From positions 1 to 15,059 of the forward strand of contig JAGVPR010000052.1 of the NCBI GenBank assembly GCA_020052115.1: DNA of 15,059 nucleotides, written 5' to 3'. This DNA comes from Candidatus Eiseniibacteriota bacterium (lineage in GTDB: Bacteria > Eisenbacteria > RBG-16-71-46 > JAGVPR01). The stretch's first letter is position 1; each line of letters starts with the position of its first letter. Below are positions 6,911-13,705 of this stretch, piece by piece. The notes under the pieces are model-generated. The model ran no database searches. It worked only from the letters and a program-made list of their open reading frames with translations, and had not been told where the DNA came from. Position numbers and translations under genes: made by a program.

Positions 6911-7702
6911 CTATCTGTGTCGCATCCCGCGTGAGTCGGCCGACCCGATCAACGCAAGCGGATCGAGCGACTGCCCATTGCGACGCACCTCGAAATGCAG
7001 ATGTGGCGCCGAGCTGATTCCCGTGTTACCAACGTAACTTATTATTTGACCCAACATTACTGTCTGTCCCGTCACCACGGCCAGCCGCGAGTTGTGACCG
7101 TAGAGCGTCGAGTATCCGGTGCCGTGATCAATCCGTACCAGATTCCCGAAGACGCTGTCCGCGCCTGCGTACGCGACCACGCCGGCCCCGGCGGCCTGAA
7201 CGGGCGTCCCGCTCCGCACGGCGATGTCCACTCCCTGGTGACCCCGTGTCGGCCCGAGCGTGAACATGCGCGAGACTTCGCCGATGACCGGCCAGAGACT
7301 TGGTATCCTGTCGTCCAGTGAAGCGGCGGCGGGCGCCGGCCGTTCGGTCAATGTCACGGAAGTGTCGCGAGCGCCGCGGCCGAACGCGACCTCGTTGCTC
7401 ACGCCGAGGAGGTCGAGCACTTGCTTCTCCCGCGCCCTGATCTCATCTATGTCCCTCGCCAGAGCGACGATCTTCTCGTTGTCGGAACGAAGCTGGCGAA
7501 CCTCTGCAGCCAGTTGCTTCGTGCGGCCGGCCTCGCGGAGGACCCTCGAATAAATCGCCACCCCCGTTACCAGCACCGCCGTCACGAGCACGGCGGACGC
7601 CGCCAGGATCCGGACTGCCGCCACGGAGAGGCTGAACCGGATCGAATCGCCCCCGCCAGGAGGGGAGACAACGATCTGCCAGCAATGGCGTTCGGAAGAC
7701 AC
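6911..7702 (-). CDS. M23 (LytM-type) membrane-anchored peptidoglycan endopeptidase
   Basis: Counting from the GTG start (263 residues): one transmembrane segment lies at about 29-52 (RILAASAVLVTAVLVTGVAIY), a charged coiled-coil region at about 53-98, a linker follows, and the M23 domain spans about 135-250. The zinc/catalytic residues are all present: His155 and Asp159 in GHQGVD, His203 in LYGHNS, and His234 and His236 in PHLHFEV. It is therefore probably an active DD-endopeptidase acting in the periplasm. I chose GTG 7702 because GAGGGG lies 6 nt upstream; a TTG at 7729 would add nine residues but has no properly spaced ribosome-binding site. The position between parB and the bactofilin gene suggests that the filament localises this enzyme, as proposed for other bactofilin/M23 pairs. 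Confidence 0.9.
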   Translation of the reverse strand: MSSERHCWQIVVSPPGGGDSIRFSLSVAAVRILAASAVLVTAVLVTGVAIYSRVLREAGRTKQLAAEVRQLRSDNEKIVALARDIDEIRAREKQVLDLLGVSNEVAFGRGARDTSVTLTERPAPAAASLDDRIPSLWPVIGEVSRMFTLGPTRGHQGVDIAVRSGTPVQAAGAGVVAYAGADSVFGNLVRIDHGTGYSTLYGHNSRLAVVTGQTVMLGQIISYVGNTGISSAPHLHFEVRRNGQSLDPLALIGSADSRGMRHR

Positions 7703-7761
7703 GCGCGTCCCCTCGATGGTGAGATGCAACCCTACGGAGCGGCGCCGCCGCCACCGTCCTG

Positions 7762-8673
7762 TCAGCGATGCGAGAGAACGCCCATCCGCTCCAGGACGCG
7801 CTCGAGATCATCTTCCGAGTAGTAGTGAATCTCGATCCGCCCGCCCTTTCCCCGCGCGGAGATGCGGCACTGCGTACTTAGCCATTGCTGCATCCGGGTT
7901 TCCAGATCATCGAGCGTCGCCGAGCGCTGGCGCCCTCGCGACTTCACGCGCGCGCGCCGGGAGCGGCGCCGGACCATCTCCTCGAGCTGCCGGACCGACA
8001 GTCCTCTCTCGGCGCTCGTCTTCGCCAGCAGCGACTGCTCCAGCGACGAATCCACCCCGAGAAGGGCTCGCGCATGCCCCGCGGACAACGTTCCACGTGA
8101 AACATGGGCTCGGACATCTTCTGGAAGTGCGAGCAATCGCATGGAGTTGGTGACGGTGGATCGCTCCTTGCCGACCTTGGAGGCGATCGCTTCATGGGAC
8201 AACCCGAACTCGGCGTGGAGCCGGGAATATGCCTCCGCCTCCTCGATCGGGGTCAGGTCTTCTCGCTGGATGTTCTCGATCAGGGCGATCTCGAGCATCT
8301 CGCGGCGTGAGGTGTCCCGCACGATCGCGGGGATGCTCCGACGTCCGGCCAGCCGGCACGCCGCCACACGGCGCGCGCCGGCGACGATCTCGTAGAACCC
8401 GTCCGGCAGGACATGGACGATGACCGGCTCGATGAGGCCCGACTCGACGATGGACTGCGCGAGACCCTCGAGGCGTCGCGCATCCATCTGTTGCCGTGGC
8501 TGGAGCGGGTTCTCGCGGATACGGTCGAGATCAATCTCCGCCGCCCCGCGGAGCGCTCCGCCGGCACGAAGATCCGCCACTTCGGATTGGACGATCGGGA
8601 TCGCTGGGGAGTCCAGGTCCACGCCGTCAGGAATCAGTGCCCGTAATCCCCTGCCCAGAACCTTCTTCTGCAT
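7762..8673 (-). CDS. parB: Chromosome partitioning protein ParB (Spo0J family), variant CTPase motif
   Basis: The 303-residue ParB has every expected part. MQKKVLGRGLRALIP at the N-terminus is the ParA-stimulating region. The CTP-binding domain (about 45-150) has ENPLQPR (54-60), GLIEPVIV and ENIQREDL (133-140). A helix-turn-helix (GLSHEAIASKVGKERSTV, 157-174) recognises parS. GTLSAGHARALLG and a C-terminal dimerisation region (IEIHYYSEDDLERVLERM) complete it. The odd feature is the motif usually written GERRxRA, here G99-A-R-R-V-A-A: the glutamate and the later arginine are replaced. The ATG at 8673 has GGAAGTGG upstream and overlaps the end of parA by 47 bp, suggesting translational coupling. 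The gene contains a parS site. Confidence 0.95.
   Translation of the reverse strand: MQKKVLGRGLRALIPDGVDLDSPAIPIVQSEVADLRAGGALRGAAEIDLDRIRENPLQPRQQMDARRLEGLAQSIVESGLIEPVIVHVLPDGFYEIVAGARRVAACRLAGRRSIPAIVRDTSRREMLEIALIENIQREDLTPIEEAEAYSRLHAEFGLSHEAIASKVGKERSTVTNSMRLLALPEDVRAHVSRGTLSAGHARALLGVDSSLEQSLLAKTSAERGLSVRQLEEMVRRRSRRARVKSRGRQRSATLDDLETRMQQWLSTQCRISARGKGGRIEIHYYSEDDLERVLERMGVLSHR
8089..8104. other. parS site inside parB
   Basis: CGTTCCACGTGAAACA matches the 16-bp parS consensus TGTTNCACGTGAAACA at all but the first base. It lies within the ParB codons for His190 to Thr195. A parS inside the parB homologue spo0J is known in Bacillus subtilis. Confidence 0.85.
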
Positions 8674-9427
8674 TCTGCACCACTTCCCGCGCCAGGGCCC
8701 TATAGCTCTCGGAGCCCGCGCAATGAGGGTCGTACACGAGGACCGGCTTGCCGAAAGACGGCGCCTCGCTGAGCCGCACGTTACGGGGAATGACAGTCTG
8801 GAACACTCGATGTGAAAAGAAGTTGCGGGCCTCGCCGGCCACCTGCTGGCACAGGTTGAGCCGTGAATCGTACATCGTCAGCAGGACGCCTTCGATCCGG
8901 AGATCCCGGTTGAGGTTCTGCTGCACGAGACGAACGGCATTGAGTAGCTGCGTGAGCCCTTCCAAGGCGTAGTACTCACACTGGATCGGGATGATGACCG
9001 AATCGGCGGCCGTGAGGGCGTTGATGGTCAGGAGCCCGAGGGAAGGGGGGCAGTCAATCAAGACGTAGTCATAGCGGTCGCGAATGGGCGCCAGGCTCTT
9101 CAGCAGGCGCGTCTCCCGGGCGATCACGCTCGTCAGCTCGATTTCGGCGCCGACGAGCCGCTGGGCCGATGGCACGACGTCGAGGTGCTCGACCGTGCCC
9201 CGAACGATCGCCGCTTCCATCGGCTGCTCGCCGACCAGGACCTCGTAGATCGTGGTGGCCTGCCCGTCACCCTGGACTCCGAAGCCGCTCGAGGCGTTGC
9301 CCTGGGGATCCGAGTCCAGGAGGAGCACCGTGCGGCCCTCCATCGCCAACGCCGCCCCCAAGTTGATGGCAGTCGTGGTCTTGCCCACGCCGCCTTTTTG
9401 ATTCGCGATGGCGATGACCCGGCCCAT
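8627..9427 (-). CDS. parA: Chromosome partitioning ATPase ParA (Soj family)
   Basis: The 266-residue ATPase is a small, chromosomal-type ParA with no N-terminal DNA-binding extension. It starts MGRVIAIANQ, followed at once by the deviant Walker A KGGVGKTT (11-18). The A' motif DSDPQGN lies at 38-44, the Walker B region YVLIDCPPSLG at 121-131 and the switch PIQCEYYALEGL at 147-158. ParA dimers bind the nucleoid with ATP and are released by ParB, which moves parS-bound ParB and the origin region. The ATG at 9427 has GGAGGGG 5 nt upstream. A promoter with a perfect -35 lies about 85-110 bp upstream, and a parS site sits in the same intergenic region. It heads the parA-parB-M23-bactofilin cluster. 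Confidence 0.96.
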   Translation of the reverse strand: MGRVIAIANQKGGVGKTTTAINLGAALAMEGRTVLLLDSDPQGNASSGFGVQGDGQATTIYEVLVGEQPMEAAIVRGTVEHLDVVPSAQRLVGAEIELTSVIARETRLLKSLAPIRDRYDYVLIDCPPSLGLLTINALTAADSVIIPIQCEYYALEGLTQLLNAVRLVQQNLNRDLRIEGVLLTMYDSRLNLCQQVAGEARNFFSHRVFQTVIPRNVRLSEAPSFGKPVLVYDPHCAGSESYRALAREVVQNAEEGSGQGITGTDS

Positions 9428-9508
9428 CAGGCCCCTCCGCCGCCGCTACAGGCGCGGCCCATCCTGTTGATTTGCAACGCGGTACATCAAGACGCGGGTA
9501 CGCCCACC

Positions 9509-9537
9509 AACCTAAGTTCGTCATGTCTCCGTGTCAA
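9509..9537 (-). promoter_or_regulatory. Sigma70-like promoter of the par operon
   Basis: On the minus strand, TTGACA (9537-9532) is followed after 17 bp by TAGGTT (9514-9509), giving a leader of about 75 nt before parA. The -35 is perfect and the -10 weak. The 488-bp gene-free stretch 9428-9915 holds this promoter, the efp promoter, a parS site and a small AT-rich inverted repeat GTTAT/ATAAC at 9668-9681. I see no gene in it. Confidence 0.5.
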
Positions 9538-9705
9538 CGGGAAAAGCGCGTGTTGGACGATTCGGCAACGTGATACTACACAACATGTTAGGCGGCAGCC
9601 CCCACCGCGAAGCCGCGGAGCCGGAACGCGCTCCCCGCCTTCGCGACGCTCTCGGATGCCGTAACGCGTTATTTTGATAACACCTGCCGGCTTGCCCCTG
9701 GGCCC

Positions 9706-9721
9706 TGTTTCACGTGAAACG
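9706..9721. other. parS site in the parA-efp intergenic region
   Basis: TGTTTCACGTGAAACG matches the parS consensus at 15 of 16 positions, and its inner 14 bp GTTTCACGTGAAAC is a perfect palindrome. It lies about 280 bp upstream of parA and 1.6 kb from the parS inside parB. Besides seeding ParB loading it could bring ParB close to the par and efp promoters. Confidence 0.9.
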
Positions 9722-9784
9722 CAAGGGCGCATCCTTGGCGAACGCGATGCGGGCGCCATCGTTCCGTCATCAGTAGTCGCGCGA

Positions 9785-9813
9785 TTGACAGAAGGCCGTT
9801 GATGGCGTTTACT
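9785..9813 (+). promoter_or_regulatory. Sigma70-like promoter for efp
   Basis: A perfect -35 TTGACA (9785-9790), a 17-bp spacer and TTTACT (9808-9813) precede efp, giving a leader of about 95 nt. The leader contains a small inverted repeat, CGGTGA at 9844-9849 and TCACCG at 9862-9867. Confidence 0.5.
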
Positions 9814-9915
9814 AGGGGGCTGTTGTCGCTGCGGCTGGACCCGCGGTGAGGCCTCCTTCATTCACCGGCACCCAGAGACTCCGGGGCCGGGGCCGCGCCC
9901 TCATGGGAGAGTCAC

Positions 9916-10482
9916 ATGATTTCCGCAACGCAATTGAGAGTGGGAACGATCATCAAGTGGAACGATGACCTGTGGCGGGTCATGAGCGTCCTACACATTA
10001 CGCCGGGAAACTGGCGCGGCATGGTGCAGACGAAGCTCCGCAACATCCGATCGGGCTCGCAGACCGAATACCGCTTCCGATCCGAGGAGAAGGTCGAGAA
10101 GGCCCGCATGGACACGAACGAGATGGAATACCTGTACTCCGGGGCCGGCGAGCATCACTTCATGAACACCGAGAGCTACGAGCAGGTGGCTTTCAATGAC
10201 GATCTGCTCGGGGACGTTGTGCGCTACCTGAAGCCGAACCAGCGCATCCAGGTGGATTTCTACGAAGGCCAGGCCGTGGGGATCGAGCTGCCCGCCACCG
10301 TTGATCTCGCCGTGATCCGCACCGAGCCGCGGCTCCGGCGCGCCGCGGTGACGAACATCATGAAGGCCGCCACGCTCGAGACCGGACTCGAGGTCCAGGT
10401 GCCCGATTTCATCGTAGAGGGCGAGGTCATACGTGTGGACACCACCGAGGGCAAGTACGTGGAGCGGGTGAGCGTAAAGTGA
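9916..10482 (+). CDS. efp: Translation elongation factor P with a non-canonical PGNWRG loop
   Basis: The 188-residue protein is full-length EF-P, which relieves ribosomes stalled at consecutive prolines by reaching the peptidyl-transferase centre. Domain I (1-65) has the KOW-like fold ending in VQTKLRNIRSGS. Domains II and III (66-188) are typical, with YLKPNQRIQVDFYEG and the EF-P signature around ATLETGLEVQVPDFI. The loop that normally carries the modified lysine (PGKG in E. coli, Lys34) reads P30-G-N-W-R-G. Asn32 aligns with the modified position and Arg34 lies two residues on. No epmA, epmB, earP or ymfI-like modification gene is nearby. The ATG at 9916 has GGAGAG 5 nt upstream. The gene is monocistronic and divergent from parA. 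Confidence 0.95.
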   Translation: MISATQLRVGTIIKWNDDLWRVMSVLHITPGNWRGMVQTKLRNIRSGSQTEYRFRSEEKVEKARMDTNEMEYLYSGAGEHHFMNTESYEQVAFNDDLLGDVVRYLKPNQRIQVDFYEGQAVGIELPATVDLAVIRTEPRLRRAAVTNIMKAATLETGLEVQVPDFIVEGEVIRVDTTEGKYVERVSVK

Positions 10483-10494
10483 GATTCATGTAAC

Positions 10495-10557
10495 AAAAAA
10501 TGTCCGGAAGCTCACCCGCCCGGTGAACCTCCGGACCCGGCGCCGCGCGGGCGCCGG
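10495..10557 (-). terminator. Tandem-hairpin intrinsic terminator of the 2-oxoacid oxidoreductase operon
   Basis: On the minus strand, 3 nt after the stop, a perfect 8-bp hairpin (GGCGCCGG/CCGGCGCC, 10557-10537) is followed by a second stem. The second stem pairs 10535-10522 with 10516-10503 over a 5-nt loop, and two G-U pairs replace mismatches in that strand's RNA. After two bases comes TTTTTT (10500-10495). The U-tract and the wobble pairs both point to minus-strand use, so it ends the operon rather than efp. Confidence 0.85.
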
Positions 10558-10560
10558 ATG

Positions 10561-11991
10561 CTACCGGCCGCCCAGCCGCTGTACCTGGTCCTTGCCCGCT
10601 TCGATCGCGGCGAAGTTCTTCTCCAGCAGCTCCCGGCGCGTCACGCGCGACATCAGCGTCTCCCGGGTTTCCTCGTCCCCGGGGAACCCGAGATGCGCCA
10701 TCAGGCCGCCGAGCATCACCATGTTGGCCACCTTGGTCGAGCCGATCTGGTCGGCGATCTCGGTCGCCGGCAGCGGGATGGCCTTCACGTCCGTCCGCGT
10801 CGGCGGCGTTTCGATCAGAGAGCTGTCGTAGATGATGGAGCCGCCCGGCGCGACCGTCGCTTCGAACTTCGCGAGGGACGGCCGGTTCATCGCGAGGAGC
10901 TGGTCGCACTCGCCGACGACCGGCGACCCGATCGGATCGTTGCTCACGACCACGTGGCAGTTCGCAGTGCCGCCCCGCATCTCCGGGCCGTACGACGGCA
11001 GCCAGGTGACATGATTGCCGGCCCGCATCCCCGCGTCCGCCACGACTTCGCCCAGAAGCATGAGCCCCTGCCCGCCGAATCCCGCGAACTTGAAACGAAT
11101 GGGGCCCTTGACCAGCCTCGCGTGGCCGTCGCCGCTCTCGGCGCCGAGGTTCAGGGTCAGCTCCAGCTCCTTGAGCACGTCCTCGTCCGACGGGATCCAG
11201 GTGCGGCGCTTGTGAGGCTCACGGTCCTTGACCTCATCGCGGTAGACGCCGAGCGGGAACGCCTTGGCCAGGTTCTCCTCGATCCACTTGAGCGACAGGG
11301 CGGGGTCCATCTTCCAGCCGGTCGGACACTGCGACAAAACCTCGACGAAAGTGAACCCCTTACCCTCCACCTGGCACTGGAGCGCCTTCATCACCGCCCG
11401 ACGGGTCCGCATGAGATGCTTCCCGTCGGTCATCATGGTGCGCTCGATGTAGACAGGCGCCGGGAGCGAGGAGAGCAGCTCGCACATCTTCAGGGGGTAG
11501 CCCTCGTTGAGAATCGTCCGGCCGCGAGGCGTGGTTGTCGTGCGCATCCCCTCGAGCGTCGTCGGCGCCATCTGACCTCCCGTCATCCCGTAGATGGCAT
11601 TGTTGACGAAGAAGACCGAGATGTCCTCACCGCGGTTGGCCGCATGGAGGATCTCGTTGCCGCCGATCGCCGCGAGATCGCCGTCGCCCTGGTAGCCGAT
11701 GACGATCGAGTCCGGACGCGAACGCTTGATGCCTGTGGCGGCGGCCGGACAGCGGCCGTGCGCCACCTGGATGTTCCCGACGTCGAAGTAGTAATACGCG
11801 AACACGGAGCAGCCGACAGGAGAGACGAAGATCGTCCGGTCACGAATGCCCAGCTCATCCACGGCCTCAGCGATCAGCTTGTGAAGAACGCCGTGCCCGC
11901 ACCCCGGACAGTAATGGGTCGTATACGGATGCGCGCCGGGCTTGCGATCAAATCTTTGGTAGAAGCTGCGCGGCTTCTCGAGCACCTTCAT
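10561..11991 (-). CDS. 2-oxoacid:ferredoxin oxidoreductase, fused beta and gamma subunits
   Basis: The 476-residue protein joins two subunits that are separate in many organisms. Residues 1-280 are the thiamine-diphosphate beta subunit: Cys28/Cys31 in HYCPGCGHG, VSPVGCSVF with Cys61, the ThDP/Mg motif GYQGDGDLAAIGGNE (99-113), FFVNNAIYGMTGGQ, and Cys222 in SQCPTGW. The four cysteines match the set that ligates a [4Fe-4S] cluster in this family. Residues about 297-476 are the gamma domain (FAGFGGQGLMLLGEVVADAG, SYGPEMRGGTANC). The complex oxidises a 2-oxoacid with CoA to acyl-CoA and reduces ferredoxin. ATG 11991 was chosen because GGAGG lies 6 nt upstream and the conserved region starts soon after. 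It overlaps the alpha-subunit gene by 44 bp. Confidence 0.9.
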   Translation of the reverse strand: MKVLEKPRSFYQRFDRKPGAHPYTTHYCPGCGHGVLHKLIAEAVDELGIRDRTIFVSPVGCSVFAYYYFDVGNIQVAHGRCPAAATGIKRSRPDSIVIGYQGDGDLAAIGGNEILHAANRGEDISVFFVNNAIYGMTGGQMAPTTLEGMRTTTTPRGRTILNEGYPLKMCELLSSLPAPVYIERTMMTDGKHLMRTRRAVMKALQCQVEGKGFTFVEVLSQCPTGWKMDPALSLKWIEENLAKAFPLGVYRDEVKDREPHKRRTWIPSDEDVLKELELTLNLGAESGDGHARLVKGPIRFKFAGFGGQGLMLLGEVVADAGMRAGNHVTWLPSYGPEMRGGTANCHVVVSNDPIGSPVVGECDQLLAMNRPSLAKFEATVAPGGSIIYDSSLIETPPTRTDVKAIPLPATEIADQIGSTKVANMVMLGGLMAHLGFPGDEETRETLMSRVTRRELLEKNFAAIEAGKDQVQRLGGR

Positions 11992-13066
11992 TTTGCGCCT
12001 CCGCGACCCACTCCTGGACCTTGTCAAACACCTCTTTCGTGGTCATCACCATGCCGCCGCACCGGGTGTAGAGATGCACCGGCACTTGCCGCCCCACGGC
12101 AAGGCGAACGTCATCCACCATCTGACCGTTGCTCAACTCGACGACGAGGAAGCCCTTCACGCGGCGCGTGAGCCCCTCGATCACGGCTGAAGGGAACGGC
12201 CACAACGAGATCGGCCGGAGCATCCCGACCCGCTGCCCCTCTGCCCGGGCCTTCTCGACAACCGTGCGGAGGATGCGCGAGACGATTCCGTAACCGATGA
12301 GGACGTACTCGGCGTCATCGAGCCTGTACTCCTCCCACCGAAGCTCGTTCCTGGCTGCCTCCGCGTATTTCGACTCGAGGTGCAGGATGTGCTTCTCCAG
12401 GGCTTCCGGCTCCAAGTCAATCGAGGTCACGAAGTTCTTGGTCGTTTCGGCGTCCCCCCGCACGGCCCAGTCTTTCTCGCTCTTCGGAAAGGCGGGCGCG
12501 GGGAAGGCGACCGGCTCCATCATCTGCCCGATGAAACCGTCGGCCAGGATGCAGACCGGGCAGCGGTACCTGTCCGCGATGTCGAACGCCTGAAAGGTCA
12601 GATCGCACATCTCCTGCGCCGAGTTCGGCGCGAGCACGATCAGGTGGTAGTTGCCGTGGCCCCCGCCCTTGACCATCTGGTTGTAGTCCGACTGCTCGGG
12701 GGCGATATTCCCGAGCCCCGGCCCCCCGCGCATGATGTCCACGATGACGATGGGAAGCTCCGCCCCGGCCGCGTAGGAAATTCCCTCCTGCTTGAGGCTG
12801 ATGCCCGGGCTCGAGGAGGCCGTCATGCAGCGCACCCCCGAAGCTGCGGCGCCGTAGCACATGTTGATGGCGCCGATCTCGCTCTCGGCCTGCAGGAACG
12901 TACCGCCGACCAGCGGGAGGTAATCCGCGGCCGCATGGGCTATCTCGCTTGCGGGCGTGATCGGATAACCGAAGAAGGACCGGCATCCTGCAAGAACGGC
13001 CGCCTTCACGGCCGCCTCGTTACCCTTGATGAGTTCGCGTTCTGTCCGAAGCTTGTCGGGCGTCAT
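11948..13066 (-). CDS. vorB: 2-oxoacid:ferredoxin oxidoreductase alpha subunit (VorB-like)
   Basis: The 372-residue alpha subunit carries the pyrimidine-binding half of the ThDP site: GCRSFFGYPITPASEI (28-42), LQAESEIGAINMCYGAAASG (58-77), TASSSPGISLKQEGISY (82-98) and VDIMRGGPGLGN (109-120). A C-terminal part corresponds to the transketolase C-like domain. The wording is closest to subunits annotated as 3-methyl-2-oxobutanoate dehydrogenase VorB, so branched-chain 2-oxoacids are the likely substrates. The 2-oxoglutarate (KorA) assignment cannot be excluded from sequence alone. The start ATG 13066 lies 4 nt after the ferredoxin stop, and its ribosome-binding site (GAAGGG) falls inside the ferredoxin gene. 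Confidence 0.88.
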   Translation of the reverse strand: MTPDKLRTERELIKGNEAAVKAAVLAGCRSFFGYPITPASEIAHAAADYLPLVGGTFLQAESEIGAINMCYGAAASGVRCMTASSSPGISLKQEGISYAAGAELPIVIVDIMRGGPGLGNIAPEQSDYNQMVKGGGHGNYHLIVLAPNSAQEMCDLTFQAFDIADRYRCPVCILADGFIGQMMEPVAFPAPAFPKSEKDWAVRGDAETTKNFVTSIDLEPEALEKHILHLESKYAEAARNELRWEEYRLDDAEYVLIGYGIVSRILRTVVEKARAEGQRVGMLRPISLWPFPSAVIEGLTRRVKGFLVVELSNGQMVDDVRLAVGRQVPVHLYTRCGGMVMTTKEVFDKVQEWVAEAQNEGAREAAQLLPKI

Positions 13067-13070
13067 CGGC

Positions 13071-13331
13071 TCATCCCTTCTTCACGACACGGATAGAGCC
13101 TGGCTCCGGGCAGGCATAGAAACAGAGGCCGCATCCCGTGCATCCGGAGCCGGAGTACGTCGCGGGATGGTACCCCTGCGTGTTGATCTGCGACGACAGG
13201 GATAGCACCTTGGGCGGGCAGAAAACCACGCAGAGCGAGCAACCCTTGCAGAGATCAGGAGAGACTTCGACATAAGGGGCCGCCGGCTCTGCCCCGGCCG
13301 CCACACGCACGCCCATTTCTTCGCTGACCAC
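13071..13331 (-). CDS. 2x[4Fe-4S] ferredoxin-type subunit of the 2-oxoacid oxidoreductase
   Basis: The 86-residue protein has two CxxCxxCxxxCP cluster motifs: CKGCSLCVVFCPP near residue 28 and CTGCGLCFYACPEPG near residue 64. These are typical of the delta/ferredoxin subunit that carries electrons from the ThDP site to soluble ferredoxin. It is the first gene of the operon, just upstream of the alpha subunit, an order common in VOR and KGOR loci. I chose the GTG at 13331 because AGGAGG lies 5 nt upstream. An ATG at 13358 would add nine residues, but its nearest purine-rich stretch abuts the codon. Confidence 0.9.
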   Translation of the reverse strand: MVSEEMGVRVAAGAEPAAPYVEVSPDLCKGCSLCVVFCPPKVLSLSSQINTQGYHPATYSGSGCTGCGLCFYACPEPGSIRVVKKG

Positions 13332-13705
13332 CCGATCCTCCTCCCAGAGGCCGACCATCCCTTGAACCTAGGCCTCCTGACAACCCGCGAAACAAGAACC
13401 GGGCCACGCCGGACCACCCCTCAGGCGAACATCTCGAGAGGTCCCGCGACGGCAACTCCCGATGTGATAGTACACTATCCGCCGGCGTTCGCGACCACGC
13501 CGATCCGTCGAGCAAGTCCAGGCGTGACATGATGACATGTGGGCCATGATGGCCATCGCGCAGTGACACATTGTCTTTCCGGAAGATCGGAGGTACCCTG
13601 GCCGGTACTTGCAGAAGCGTCGGTCGGGAGCGGATCTCGGTTTTCGAGGACCATTCATCCTGCCCAAGATCCACCTCAGCGGCGGCGATACATAAACGAA
13701 TTCAA
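13332..13705. other. Divergent intergenic region with several inverted repeats
   Basis: No convincing gene lies in these 374 bp between the oxidoreductase operon (-) and the membrane-protein gene (+). It holds GATAGT/ACTATC with a 2-bp spacer (13466-13479), ACATG/CATGT with a 4-bp spacer (13527-13540) and GGCCAT/ATGGCC around a single base (13542-13554). These could be regulator sites for either divergent unit. I could not identify a sigma70-type promoter with confidence on either strand. Confidence 0.35.
13337..13342 (-). promoter_or_regulatory. Shine-Dalgarno that decides the ferredoxin start
   Basis: A perfect AGGAGG on the minus strand lies 5 nt before the GTG at 13331 and inside the nine-codon extension implied by the alternative ATG at 13358. 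Confidence 0.75.

Noticed and set aside
9487..9861. 124-codon open frame on the minus strand between parA and efp
   Set aside because: It runs through the parA promoter and a parS site, has an Arg/Pro-rich translation and no ribosome-binding support.
10558..12171. 537-codon open frame on the plus strand over the oxidoreductase genes
   Set aside because: It is antisense to well-supported alpha and beta-gamma subunits and lacks any recognisable domain.
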